64,000 nt of DNA from Rugalucina vietnamica. Its lineage: Eukaryota > Mollusca > Bivalvia > Lucinida > Lucinidae. The notes under the pieces are model-generated. The model was not told where the DNA came from. It ran no database searches and saw nothing but the letters and a program-made list of their open reading frames with translations. Numbering within the stretch: position 1 is the first letter of the stretch; each line of letters opens with the position of its first letter. Below, in pieces: positions 52,936 to 64,000 of this stretch. The stretch lies in assembly GCA_964017185.1 (NCBI GenBank), contig OZ024870.1, forward strand, positions 58,468,312 through 58,532,311. Reading direction: 5' to 3'. The position numbers were made by a program, and so were the translations under genes.

Positions 52936-55900
52936 ACCAGAGGACCATTGGTCCTGAGAACGCTCACCTGAAGCCTGATCTTGGAGTATTAAGTCATAAT
53001 GAAATGACCTTGACCTTGAATACTCACACACCTTTATTGACTTCATAAGTTGTCTGCATCTGCAAAGTTTCAGGTCTCAGGCTGCAATAGTTTCCAAACC
53101 CAGTGATTTCTGAGAAAACCACAATTTTAATTTTGATATTTAAATGACCTTGGGCCAAGGTCAAGTCATGACCTTGGCCTTCATTAATTACTTACCTTCA
53201 TTGACTCCATTAGTTGTCTGCATCTAGCAACTGTCAGGTCTCAGGCTGCAACAGCTGTTTTCGCCTTTTCCCATGTGAAAGCCTATGTTTCCAAAATTGA
53301 CCTTGCCGTAAAATAGGTCAAGGTCATCATAGGGTCATCATTTCAACAAACTATGATGGGCTGGAGTCCCAAATGCTACATACTAAGTTTCATGAAAATT
53401 GGCCTGCCGGTTCTGGAGAAGAAGATTTTTGAAAGGTTTTTACCATATATGGGCGTGGTGGCCATCTTGGTCATGTGACCTGGATTTCGCGATCAAACTT
53501 TCATCTCCCCTACCCATGGATGCTCCACATAAAATTTCACTTTGATTTGCCAAGCAGTTTCAGAGAAGAAGATCTTTGAAAAGTGTGTATGGACAACAGA
53601 CTGGCCAAGGTCAAGAGATGACCTTGACCTATATTAATCACATACCTTCATCTACTCCATTAGTTGTTTGCATCTACCACTTTTAAGGCCTCAGGCTGCA
53701 ATAGTTTTTAAAAAATCCATAGTTTTCACTTCTTCCTATGTAAAAGCCTATGTTTCCAAATTTGACCTTGCCGTAAAATAATTCAAGGTCATCCAGGGGT
53801 CATCATTTTATCAAACTATGATGGGCTGAGGTCCCCGATGCTACATACAAAGTTTCGTGGAAATCGGCCCACCAGTTCTGGAGAAGAAGATTTTTGAGTA
53901 GTTTTAACCATATATGGGCGTGGCGGCCATCTTGGTCATGTGACCTGGATTTCGCGATCAAACTTTCGTCTCCCCTACCCATGGATGCTCCACATAAAAT
54001 TTCACTTTGATTGGCCGCGCAGTTTCAGAGAAGAAGATCTTTGAAAAGTGTGTATGGACAACAGACTGGCCAAGGTCAAGAGATGACCTTAACCTATATT
54101 AATCACATACCTTCATCTACTCCATTAGTTGTTTGCATCTACCACTTTTCAGGCCTCAGGCTGCAACAGTTTTCAAAAAATTCCATAGTTTTCACTTTTT
54201 CCTATGTAAAAGCCTATGTTTCCAAATTTGACCTCGCCATAAAATAGGTCAAGGTCATCCAAGGGTCATCATTTTATCAAACTATGATGGGCTGAGGTCG
54301 TTGATGCTACATACCAAGTTTCGTGGAAATCGGCCCACCGGTTCTGGAAAAGAAGATTTTTGAGTGGTTTTTACCATACATGGGCGTGGCGGCCATCTTG
54401 GTCATGTGACCTGGATTTCGCGACCAAACTTTCGTCTCCCCTACCCATGGATGCTCCACATAAAATTTCACTTTGATTGGCCGCGCAGTTTCAGAGAAGA
54501 AGATCTTTGTAAAGTGTGTATGGACAACAGACTGGCCAAGGTCAAGAGATGACCTTGACCTATATTAGTCACATACCTTCATCTACTCCATAAGTTGTTT
54601 GCATCTACCACTTTTCAGGCCTCAGGCTGCAATAGTTTTCAAAAAATTCCATAGTTTTCACTTTTTCCTATGTAAAAGCCTATGTTTCCAAATTTGACCT
54701 CGCCATAAAATAGGTCAAGGTCATCCAAGGGTCATCATTTTATCAAACTATGATGGGCTGAGGTCGTTGATGCTACATACCAAGTTTCGTGGAAATCGGC
54801 CCACCGGTTCTGGAAAAGAAGATTTTTGAGTGGTTTTTACCATACATGGGCGTGGCGGCCATCTTGGTCATGTGACCTGGATTTCGCGACCAAACTTTCG
54901 TCTCCCCTACCCATGGATGCTCCACATAAAATTTCACTTTGATTGGCCGCGCAGTTTCAGAGAAGAAGATCTTTGAAAAGTGTGTATGGACAACAGACTG
55001 GCCAAGGTCAAGAGATGACCTTGACCTATATTAGTCACATACCTTCATCTACTCCATAAGTTGTTTGCATCTACCACTTTTCAGGCCTCAGGCTGTAATA
55101 GTTTTAAAAAAATCCATAGTTTTCACTTTTTCCTATGTAAAAGCCTATGTTTCCAAATTTGACCTTGCCGTAAAATAGGTCAAGGTCATCCAAGGGTCAT
55201 CATTTTATCAAACTATGATGGGCTGAGGTCCTTGATGCAACATACCAAGTTTCGTGGAAATCGGCCCACGGGTTCTGGAGAAGAAGATTTTTGAGTGGTT
55301 TTTACCATATATGGGCGTGGCGGCCATCTTGGTCATGTGACCTGGATTTCGCGATCAAACTTTCGTATCCCCTTCCCATGGATGCTCCACATAAAATTTC
55401 ACTTTGATTGGCCAAGCAGTTTCAGAGAAGAAGATCTTTGAAAAGTGTGTATGGACGACAGACTGGCCAAGGTCAAGAGATGACCTTGACCTATATTAAT
55501 CACATACCTTCATCTACTCCATAAGTTGCTTGCATCTACCACTTTTCAGGCCTCAGGCTGCAATAGTTTTCCAAAAATCCATAGTTTTCACTTTTTCCCA
55601 TGTAAAAGCCTATGTTTCCAAATTTGACCTTGCCGTAAAATAATTCAAGGTCATCCAGGGGTCATCATTTTATCAAACTATGATGGGCTGACATCCCCGA
55701 TGCTACATACCAAGTTTCGTGGAAATCGGCCCACCGGTTCTGGAGAAGAAGATTTTTGAGTGGTTTTTACCATATATGGGCGTGGCGGCCATCTTGGTCA
55801 TGTGACCTGGATTTCGCGATCAAACTTGAAATGCCACTACCCAAGGAGGCTCCACATAAAATTTCAACTAGATTGGCCAAGCGGTTTCAGAGAAGAAGAT

Positions 55901-56026
55901 CTTTGAAATTGTGGACGACGACGGACGACGGACGACGGACGGACGCCGGATCATGGCTATCCTATTAGCTCACCTTGTGAGCCTTCGGCTCAGGTGAGCT
56001 AAAAAAAAAAAAAAAAAAAAAAAAAA
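52936..56026 (-). mobile_element. Family B element B8 (longest copy)
   Basis: Minus orientation: ACCAGAGGACCATTGGTCCT at 52936, about six internal units of 455 bp (53330, 53800, 54260, 54730, 55190, 55660) and the 5' hairpin at 55971-56001, then 25 A residues. Units at 54060-54530 and 54530-55000 are nearly identical. Confidence 0.85.
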
Positions 56027-56262
56027 AGCCTACCTACCGACCCTATGCTAAATTTATGATGAAATCGGAAACATAACATTTTTTTTTTTAGGCCTAAGCT
56101 TCTAGCTCTTTTCTGTGACTGTACAGCCTGATTTGTGTCAGACCTGTTCCGAAACCACATTGTTGGTTTTCCCACGAGGCGGCTCATTTCTAAAACAGAC
56201 CTTTCCAACTTCATCTTGTAGTTGAAGCGCATTTAGGTAGGTGCAATCATTACGAAAACATG

Positions 56263-56495
56263 CCCATATGATATACAGTAATTTTTTCAGGTCAAAAATC
56301 CATAATTTTCAGAGGAAAATTTTTGATATTTTTCTTATTTTTGCTCAAAACATAGACTGTGGTTCTAACGAGTACCCACAATTTATGTCTTGGAGCAAAA
56401 ATAAGAAAAATAGGTATACCCCTGCAAACCCCAGTTTTACTATATAAAAGTGGGGTTTAAGGGGGTATATATTGCACGGACATGTTTTCCTGATG
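56263..56495. repeat. Family C MITE, copy 9
   Basis: CGAAAACATGCCCATATGAT to GACATGTTTTCCTGATGA, with the central GC hairpin deleted to GTGGTTCTAACGAGTAC. Confidence 0.85.
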
Positions 56496-57090
56496 ATACA
56501 GGCAGAAACTATCAGCATAAGGTTTGACTATAGATTGGTTCTTACAAATACTCATTACATGCCAGTAGATGGTAACACCATGCAACATCCGCATGTACCG
56601 ATCGGTATCTGGATGTTTCGCCACCTGGTTCGTTCGCACTTAGTCCGTTCACGAATATTTTTCTTCGCACCTTTTCGACCCTAGTCGGTTCGCTACCACG
56701 TTTTTCGCTGCTTCCCGCCCAATTATGACCGTTAATTATTCACCCACTACCAAACTTCATGAGTAGGACTTTTAAATTTTAAAATGATGGTTTTTAAATA
56801 TTTTAATTTTAGAATGTTTATATATTAATGTTTTAATGTTTTATCTTTGATATATTTTAAAATAATGGGGAAACAGATTTTTTTTATTCATTTATTTATT
56901 TATTGATTTCTTTCTTTTGTTCATTTGTACATTCATTCATTCATTCCCTATAGTTTATAGTAAATATATGCTAAATTACATTTCTTACCTTTTTTATAAT
57001 AATGTAAATCTTTGCACACTGGATTTTTATTTTTAATGTCGGGAATTTTATTTTTAATGTTGTGGATTTTATTTTTAATGTCATGTATAC
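56496..57090. other. No gene seen; candidate gap before the RPS5 first exon
   Basis: It contains CG-rich short motifs at 56590-56730 (TTCGCC, GGTTCGCTACC) and AT-rich low complexity with ATTC repeats. The block ATAGTAAATATATGCTAAAT at 56958 recurs at 58251. Confidence 0.35.
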
Positions 57091-58169
57091 AGTCTAAACT
57101 GCCGATCCGGTCACCTCTATTCAGTGTGACCCTGCAGTCAGCGGTCAGTTCCGGGTCCCCCCGAACGATTTCTAACGCAAATGCACCTTTATTCAGCACG
57201 CACCTCTCAAACGCGGTCAACGGTCAGCAAAAATTGTCCCAAATCGCTAAATTTTCACTTTAAGCGGCCATGTTTTTTTTTTTTGTTGCGGTCAATTTTG
57301 TTTGTTTCTGAAAGTGTAAGCCGTTTACGCTGTGCGGCGACCAAAATAATGGCTTCGGGTAAAACGATCACCCGAAATTGGAGGAAATTTTTTATTTTTT
57401 ACCTAGTCGATGAATGGAGCACGGCGTGCGGTTACCGGTTTCATTCAAAAAAATTGTTGTAAAAGCGGTAACCAGCAAAGGCCTATGACTGTATCCCGGC
57501 ATTAAACGCTGATTGCCTTTGAAATTAGAGGATAAAGAGAACCATACCAGCTGGGATTTTTTCGGCGACATAAAAAGAAGTTTTGGATCGTTTGAAGCAT
57601 TATTGCTCTTCACTGACCGCATAATTAGCCAGGTGAGGTTAATTGCCAATCAGCACATGTTTGTTTTACTATCGTTAAAGGTGCGAAAATTCGATAGTGT
57701 CATCGTAAAGGTGAGAAAAGTCGACTGAATAAGGTGACAATGATCAAATCATTGTCAACAAATTGGCCATGCTTACCGATAATCCTGATAATTGTGTCTC
57801 GTTAATTGCTGTCACGTGTTTCAGCATGTGTGCGCGTGTGTGTTTGTGTGTGTGATTAACCAAGTTGTCCAATGAGGCTCTGATCTGGTAGTTTATTGAA
57901 ATGTGTTTGGGAAAAAGGTGTGGCTTCCTTTGTTTTCATTCAAATTGCTTTAAAAAATAAAACAAGAAAATAAAAAAAAAAAAAAAAAGAAAAAGAAAAA
58001 ATAAAATCTGTCATGGTAGCCATATAAGCCATCTGATGAGTACCCTTGGCCGGGACGAAACAGAATCTTGAAAACTTTGACTAAATCGACCCTCTATTCA
58101 GCAAGCACCTGTCTTAAGCAAGCGATTTTGCAATTTCCCTTGGCCGCTTGCTTAAGACAGGTTAGACTG
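57091..58169. mobile_element. Mariner/Tc1-type non-autonomous element, 1.08 kb
   Basis: Ends CAGTCTAA and TTAGACTG, flanked by TA on both sides (57089-57090, 58170-58171). Subterminal CACCTCTATTCAG/CCTCTATTCAGCA and GCTTAAGACAGG/CTGTCTTAAGC blocks are repeated in both orientations. Its GC content is above that of its surroundings. No transposase frame; frames inside are under 95 codons. Confidence 0.6.
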
Positions 58170-58629
58170 TATATCTAAGTGTTTCTATTTATTTCATTCT
58201 TTCGTTCGTTCATTCATTCATTTCACTTGATTCTCTATATATTCTATAGTAAATATATGCTAAATTACATTTCTTCCCTTTTGAGATGTTTGAATGATTG
58301 CTCATGTTGGAAGCTTTTTATTCGGAGAATCATAACATACATTTCTTTTTAATATATTTTATGCTAAAATTATATAACCTCAATCAGCAGATTTCATCTT
58401 TTAATTGTCTATGAAAATAGTAAAAAAAAAAAAAATAATAATAATAATTGTCGACATTGTGTGTGTAAATATGTTTGAATGTAGAAATTGTCACCTCTAA
58501 TTACCCTTCTTTTAGGCTTCATCGATCATTATTTTAGGTGTATTAAACCATATTTATGAATGTAGTTTATAAAAATTTCTGTTGTACATATTTTCATGAA
58601 ACAAAATCAAATATTATATAGATCTATAT

Positions 58630-59144
58630 CAGGTCTGGATCATCTCGGAAAATCACGATGAAACGAATCGGAAATGGCTGATCGCGCATATGCTTGATCT
58701 TCGATACTTGAGGTGTGTGTTTCAGCAGTAAGGTCCCCCTCTTCAAAAAAGATTACAACCCAGAAATAAAAGATTACAAACAAATATTTTACTATCTGAA
58801 ACTCTTTCAAAGATCAGAGATCAAAATGATGTAAAAATGGTTAGTAGAAAAATTCTGTGATTCTGTGGGCAAATGGTTGAAATCCTAGATCGTTTTGCAA
58901 ATTTTTTGTCTGCAAACCTCTAGTTTCCCTCCACGTGGTCTGATCACATGCGAAAAAAGCCGAGCAGAATCGTTGAAAACCAGGCCAAATGATAGCAATC
59001 GTATAAGCTTTCTATCGCGCAGAACCGCAATCAAATTGATTTCTATTAAAATATGGAACCTCCTGTACTGCTGGTAAATACATGGCGCCGTCGCGCATGT
59101 GCGCGATAATTCTGATCGCGATTTTCCGTGATGATCTAGACCTG
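58630..59144. mobile_element. Family H element, copy 1 (intact)
   Basis: 515 bp with inverted ends CAGGTCTGGATCATCTCGGA and CCGTGATGATCTAGACCTG. TA-rich flanks fit TA target duplication. The interior matches 20780-21284. Confidence 0.8.
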
Positions 59145-59831
59145 TATATGACTTCATTATCAGTTTTATTACTTATTATTTACATTTTAGAAAATCAGCG
59201 AAAATGTCAGGTAGCAAACATGTACAGGTTACAAGCAAAAGTGTTGGTAGCAAACAGGTCAGGTAGCGAACAGGTATAGGGTGTGAACAGGAAGGTCTAG
59301 AATCGACCATAAATCTACTGATCTGCCAATGATGGGCCAATATTGCCAATAAACGTGGATATCCGCACATCAGTCTTGCAGATAGCCTAAGCCTGTGACA
59401 TGACAGTGATGTGACTCAAGATAGTTTTTCGCATACTATTGTCAATTTACACTATACCATAGTGCCCTAATCCTTTACAAGACCCAAAACAGCACAGTGA
59501 ACTGTGAGTGAAGTCTCAGACAGGATAACAAATCTAGTGGTAGATTTTGTAAGACGGAAATGACATGTTAACTCTTTCATTACAAAAGAGTAGATTCTTC
59601 AATATTGCTGATGTGTCACTAAAAAACTTTATGTGACTATTAAAGAAAACATACCAATCTACAATATTGACTGTTTAACATCACTCCAGTGTGACTAGAT
59701 CGCTGAGTACTCCATTGTCACCATTTTTTACACAATATTTTCATATTTCAGTCAGCCATTGTTCTCAGTTAACACACTGCAAACTGACCTTCTGTGTAAG
59801 TTCAGTGAAGTACAGTGTATGCCCATTGATG

Positions 59832-59834
<3 letters not shown>
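59145..59834. other. No supported gene
   Basis: The motif GGTAGCAAACAGGT and variants repeat three to four times at 59205-59275. Otherwise unassigned. Confidence 0.4.

Positions 59835-59876
<42 letters not shown>
59835..59876. repeat. Poly-A run, 42 bases
   Basis: Uninterrupted A tract after GATT; possibly the tail of a retrotransposed copy, but no element is recognised upstream. Confidence 0.9.
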
Positions 59877-59878
<2 letters not shown>

Positions 59879-59960
59879 AATCGATAATCCAATAGCAACA
59901 TATGACAGACACATTAAGCAGTACCCTTTTATTTTGCTTGCTTTGGCTTATTGAAACTTA

Positions 59961-60320
59961 AATACCGTATTCGTACTAATTAGCGCACAGTGCGCTTAAC
60001 TTTTCAAAATTACTAAAAGTTGAGGTAAGAAACACACACTAAGAACGAAAACAACACCTCAAAATGCTGAAATAACCATGTCATATCTTTCAATGGTAAA
60101 TTTTGGTGATGTCAATAAGTGTTCAAATTGTTGCAAAGTAGTTTATGATCATTTACTGTTCAGTTTTAATGCGTCATATGCGTTAACATTGTGTAGAATT
60201 GGTGTGAAATAACAATTTACTACTGGCGCAGTGTGTGCTTATAAATGCACGTGTTTTCCGAAAACAACCAGGGTGTGTGCCTATTGGAGCATGTGCGCTA
60301 ATTAGAACCAATATGGTATT
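59961..60320. repeat. MITE, 360 bp
   Basis: The inverted ends AATACCGTATTCGTACTAAT(TAGCGCAC) and GTGCGCTAATTAGAACC...ATATGGTATT flank an AT-rich interior. Confidence 0.75.
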
Positions 60321-61750
60321 TCTGAAGTTATTTTTCAATGGAAAAGACATATGCTGATTCCTTTTTGAATGGCCTATATGCTAGGGCCTTAAAGTTTCAT
60401 GGAATAAGAATGCCTTGTGAAAAGATTGTTGACATGTATATTTTTCTGTCAGTGAATATAACTCTTTGCTGAGTTATGCCCCTTTGATTATTATAATATT
60501 GTGTGCAAGATATCTATAAACATAAAAAGAAGAAAAAAAAAAAGATTGTTTGTTTCTTTGAATTGATGCTGAACGTCCCAGTCAACAGTTTTGGACATGT
60601 CAAGATGTTGCCTCCATTTTAATCAACTTTTACCCCCCAAAAAAGGTAATGACATCCAAAAAATGATTCAAATATAATGACCCTAAAGCAATAACAATGC
60701 TTACATGTATAGCAGTATTTGTGTATTGAGAATATGTTGGTCAGGATGGTAGATATATAGGGGTGCTTGCACCTCCGCCATTAGCAACTGCGATATGGTC
60801 ATAGAGCTGCAGACCAGCATATCCTATAATGGCTTTTTGATGAAACCTATAAATAAGGCTTTTTCAGGGGTGCGTTTCTTTACCAGAATGGACCGGAATG
60901 AGCACTTTTAAGGGAATGGACAACTGGAATTGACATTATGCTATGGATTTTGGTGCTTTAAATATATGTTATTTGCAGAAAAAACATACTTCTGTAGTCA
61001 TATAGATAGTTTGCCCAAGATATAATCCAACCAAGTATAGCAAAATTGACTTCCCAGGTTGGTAAAGTTAGCTCATTAGCGGGGACTGTGTTGTGACTAC
61101 TGTTCAGAGGTTTATTTGATTAAAATATAGAGATCACCAGTGTTTGTTATACAGCAAGACAGAGGTGAACAGAAATAGAAATTAGTAAAATGTGCTGGTA
61201 CTGTAGCAGTGACCTAGCACCTGACATAGGCTACCACATCAAACAAACTGTACTTAAACCACACGATTTTCGAACTGATGACTGTCTTTCCCCAAAAACC
61301 AAATAAAAAGTATTCCAGGACACATATAAATGTCCATTCCGGTAGTCCATTCCCGTAATCAGGCCCCTTCTGGTACCGGAAGGCAACACTTGTTCAGGAA
61401 GACTGGGAACTGACACCCCAACACCAACATTTTACTGCAACAGCCATTACCTAATGTTTATTTGAAGGCTAACACCCTTGCTAGAGGCAAACAGTGTTTA
61501 TCTGGGTTCAGTGGCAGATTAAGAGGGGGTTTGCTAGAAAGAACCCTCCTCTGGGACCAACTTATTTCATTTTCATGGGTCAATTGAGGGCAAAGCAGAT
61601 AAAAAGGAGACCCCCTCCCCCATTGGAGACTTTGAACCCCCCTCCAGAAATCTTTATCCTTCTTTATTTTTCTTCAGATATTGAGTTGATCAATTTCTGA
61701 CATAAATCACCTTCATCCGCCCTAAGGTGGGATTGCACCGTTAGGTAAAT
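60321..61750. other. No supported gene; weak repeat traces
   Basis: SINE-body-like GCTGAACGTCCCAGTCAACA occurs at 60567. GGAATGGAC-type motifs on opposite strands (60887-60935 and 61330-61350) hint at an old inverted element. Confidence 0.35.
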
Positions 61751-61977
61751 TAAAATGTATGTTCTGTTCAAATACCAAAGCAGAGTCGTTGGGGCGACTT
61801 GACTTGCCCAAGATATAAATTAAGCAAAATATACTCTGCAAGTAAACAAGTCAGTTTATCTGTGTATAAAACACACATTAAAAATGTATTGATTGGAATG
61901 CCGTGTTATTTATTGTTACATGTATGTTGTGGTGAACACTTATTGTATACCAAATAAAATATTCTATTCTATTCTAT
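61751..61977 (+). mobile_element. Probable LINE 3' tail
   Basis: The stretch ends AATAAAATATTCTATTCTAT with an ATTCT microsatellite, a terminus often seen in CR1/L2-like LINEs. No coding part remains. Confidence 0.45.
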
Positions 61978-63264
61978 GCTACCATTTTTTGTGGTGCAAA
62001 ATTTTGGTGATGTACTGTATACCAAAATGTCACATGACATCATGCACATGGATTTGCTGATTTCTGTTGGATGAACAAGTAAACAACTGGAAATTTTACT
62101 AATTATCACTGTTTTTGGTGGAATACTGTGTAATTTGATAGTACCATGAATGGAATAATATGAATATACAGTGACATCATGTGATCATGCTGTTTTGACA
62201 TCCAAATGGTGAGATTTTGTAATTGACATTTATAGCCATGGCTTCAACTAGAACCGATAGCATGTAGTGAATACGAAATTGATCGGTTCTTTTTCTAGAA
62301 CTATAACAAATCATGAAATAGACTATGTGTACGATGAAAATTGAATTTGTTCGCTGGTTTCTAAGAACTCTGGGAATTGAAATAATTCACTACTTAAAGA
62401 AACGTGTCCTTTCAAACAAAAAACGACATAATACTAGAAAAAAAAGAAAGCCCAGAATTTTTTACCGTCTCGTTCGACAACCGGAAGTAAAAGGCCAACT
62501 TTTACCACGCTTTCCGGTTTAACGCCTGGGGATAAAACCGAACCGTAGGGTGAAACACTAACGGATCATTTCGGCACGTTGTCGGTGTTGGTGTATCATG
62601 ATGCATATCATTTGTAAAATTACATGAATTAAATGTATGCCAATTTATATGTTTGTATACATTATATACCCCACCTCACCATAACTCACAATCACTGAGA
62701 TCATGCTAAGCTGCTATTTTCTGTTATGTTATCTGTTATCTTCACCCGCCCATCTTCACCGCCTATAAAGGCGAACCTCAAACACTTTCGAGAAGTAATA
62801 GCTGGGTCGTATCCCTCCACCAATAACGTTGGAACACACTGAATGTTGATATTCACCAATGATAAAAAGTTTGTGCTGCTATATACAGTTTTTACACGTG
62901 TATTCAGTTTATAGATATATACATTACTTTGGTATAAAAATGTCTGGTAAAATCTCAAGAGAAATATGTAGTGATTGGTACTCTGCCAGGCGCCCTATCG
63001 TTTTCTAGGCATTATGGCACTCAGCATTCTGTATCGTGCAGCATCCAAGGAGTACACTAGTCTTTTACACTGAAACTCCCAACTTCTGCAACTGATCTGT
63101 ATTAACTTGTCTTATATGAGTACAGTCCAGTATGGCGTGTAGCTTATAGTCTATATCATGTGTATCGAATGTACCACCAGTTAAAAGTTTCTATTCTTTC
63201 AACTTCTAAGTACTCATTTGGGAATCTCTGCAAACTCGATGTTAATTAAGTTTTGCTTCTTCAT

Positions 63265-63266
<2 letters not shown>
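61978..63266. other. No confirmed gene; one CG-rich island
   Basis: A basic 65-codon frame at 62325-62522 has no domain. Around 62465-62580 CG dinucleotides and an ETS-type CCGGAAGT motif (62480) occur, which could mark a promoter. A minus-strand frame at 62701-62958 is unrecognised. Confidence 0.3.

Positions 63267-63322
<56 letters not shown>
63267..63322. repeat. TC dinucleotide microsatellite
   Basis: About 28 uninterrupted TC units. Confidence 0.95.
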
Positions 63323-63325
<3 letters not shown>

Positions 63326-63532
63326 ATATCACTTCAGATATGGGGTGGTGGCCTAATTAAGAAAAAAGCAAAATCGTGAAGAACATTCGGTATTGGCTAT
63401 TAAAATTATAAACTAGATGCTGAGGCATATTAAAACGCAAACCTCTGAACCCATGAACTCTGAACCCATAAGAGCCTTGAATTATTCTTTGGTCTTAGAA
63501 GATTCTTGTACCATGTATTATAGTGTACTGTA

Positions 63533-64000
63533 TGTAACGGGATAGTCTCCCTTGTAGAATACGTTGGTGCAACGTATTAGCGGCATATAAGCGGGTAGTA
63601 ATATGCAAATTAGAAACTCGAAACTTTGTGATTAGAGTAAGTGTTAGGTATATAGCGCAGTAAACCATCCTTGGTGGATGAGCATGCTTTTCCACCGACG
63701 GGGTTTGCTGTGGCTTGGCTCGGCTGTTCGTTACATTTGGTGGCAGCGGTGGGATGATGACAACCGCCAGACCGGGGTTGCCTTACCCATGTAGTCCCCA
63801 GGCCAAGACTCGGGGCGAGTCTTCTCGGTGGGGGAAGTAATGTAACGGGATAGACTCCCTTGTAGAATACGTTGGTGCAACGTATTAGCGGCATATTAGC
63901 GGGTAGTAATATGCAAATTAGAAACTCGAAACTTTGTGATTAGAGTAAGTGTTAGGTATATAGCGCAGTAAACCACCCTTGGTGGATGAGCATGCTTTTC
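63533..64000 (+). mobile_element. Family D miniature LTR element, cut by the window end
   Basis: LTR 63533-63735 (203 bp, TGTAACGGG...GTTACA), internal 63736-63840 (105 bp, TGGTGGCAGCGGTGGGAT then ...GGTGGGGGAAGTAA), second LTR from 63841. The LTRs carry an extra 45 bp (AATACGTTGGTGCAACGTATT) absent from the copies at 8588 and 17423, so this is a subfamily. Confidence 0.8.

Larger units (their letters stand above)
50931..56094. mobile_element. Harbinger-like element with TAA duplication, carrying two family B copies
   Basis: Terminal inverted repeats of about 33 bp: GGCTTAAAAAAAAAATGTTA continuing TGTTTCCGATTTC on the left, and GAAATCGGAAACATAACA then a T run and AGGCC on the right. TAA is duplicated at 50928-50930 and 56095-56097, the trinucleotide typical of PIF/Harbinger. 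Own sequence is about 0.5 kb (50931-51356, 52891-52935, 56027-56094). The rest is two inverted family B elements. The left unique part is CG-richer, contains a motif CCTCGGTGTAAAGGTTTCCG and a possible donor GCG/GTAAGA. It could be captured host DNA, but no gene is recognised. Confidence 0.7.
50785..56186. repeat. Family A MITE, copy 20, split by a 5.16 kb insertion
   Basis: The left part 50785-50930 ends AAAATTGTAA. The right part 56095-56186 resumes TAAGCTTCTAGC and ends CCCACGAGGCGGCTCA. Joining at one TAA restores the family sequence. Confidence 0.85.

Noticed and set aside
57091-58169. Mariner transposase gene
   Set aside because: The TIRs and TA fit, but no frame exceeds about 95 codons and no DDE/D motif is visible.
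59691-59954. 87-codon frame with a poly-lysine run
   Set aside because: The run is the translation of the poly-A tract at 59835-59876.
60870-61395. An inverted-repeat transposon based on GGAATGGAC motifs
   Set aside because: The matches are short and interrupted. No clear ends or target duplication could be placed.
63495-63894. Minus-strand frames at the right edge, and similar ones at 8589-9025 and 17772-18195
   Set aside because: They are translations of the family D miniature LTR element and recur wherever it does.

Overview
The window looks like an AT-rich animal nuclear genome, most likely a lophotrochozoan and probably a bivalve mollusc. Three multi-exon genes with GT-AG introns sit in very long stretches of short non-autonomous transposons: miniature inverted-repeat elements (MITEs), tRNA-derived SINEs, tiny LTR elements and tandem-repeat-bearing elements with hairpin ends. 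No bacterial operon structure, ribosome binding sites or CRISPR arrays are present. The mollusc assignment is inference from the genes and the style of repeats; no sequence search was possible.

Genes, left to right. (1) Minus strand, 124-654: a 3'-terminal exon encoding a CENP-B/pipsqueak-like helix-turn-helix segment, with its stop codon inside a MITE. (2) Plus strand, 4696-10458: the last four exons of a coiled-coil protein resembling CCNB1IP1/HEI10, a meiotic crossover-associated ubiquitin/SUMO ligase; no RING exon was found. (3) Plus strand, 22075-38757: four exons of a DIPK1 (FAM69) divergent kinase, with a membrane anchor, Cys-rich luminal region, an EF-hand loop split exactly by a 13.8 kb intron, and a kinase-like C-terminal half. 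(4) Minus strand, 50588-46246: the complete 205-residue coding region of ribosomal protein S5 (uS7) in four exons. A LINE 3' fragment (48190-49360) lies antisense inside RPS5 intron 1.

Repeats form the rest. Family A (about 235 bp, terminal motif GAGCCGCC...GGCGGCTC, central palindrome around GGTAACC) has over 20 copies. Family C (about 250 bp, ends CATTACGAAAAC / GTTTTCCTGATG) has nine. Family B (1.5-3 kb, different hairpins at its two ends, internal 455 bp tandem units) has nine. Family D is a miniature LTR element with only 105 bp between its LTRs, present at three loci. Many elements are nested: a 2.6 kb LTR element inside a family B copy, a SINE inside a family D copy, a MITE inside a MITE, and a 5.16 kb Harbinger-like element carrying two family B copies inside a family A copy just upstream of the RPS5 start codon.

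The most striking structure is 25357-37924, inside the DIPK1 intron: five family B copies alternate with four copies of one spacer, a tandem array with a unit of about 2.57 kb. Its outer flanks fit unequal recombination between two family B elements. The genes are unrelated in function; what they share is repeat-filled introns.
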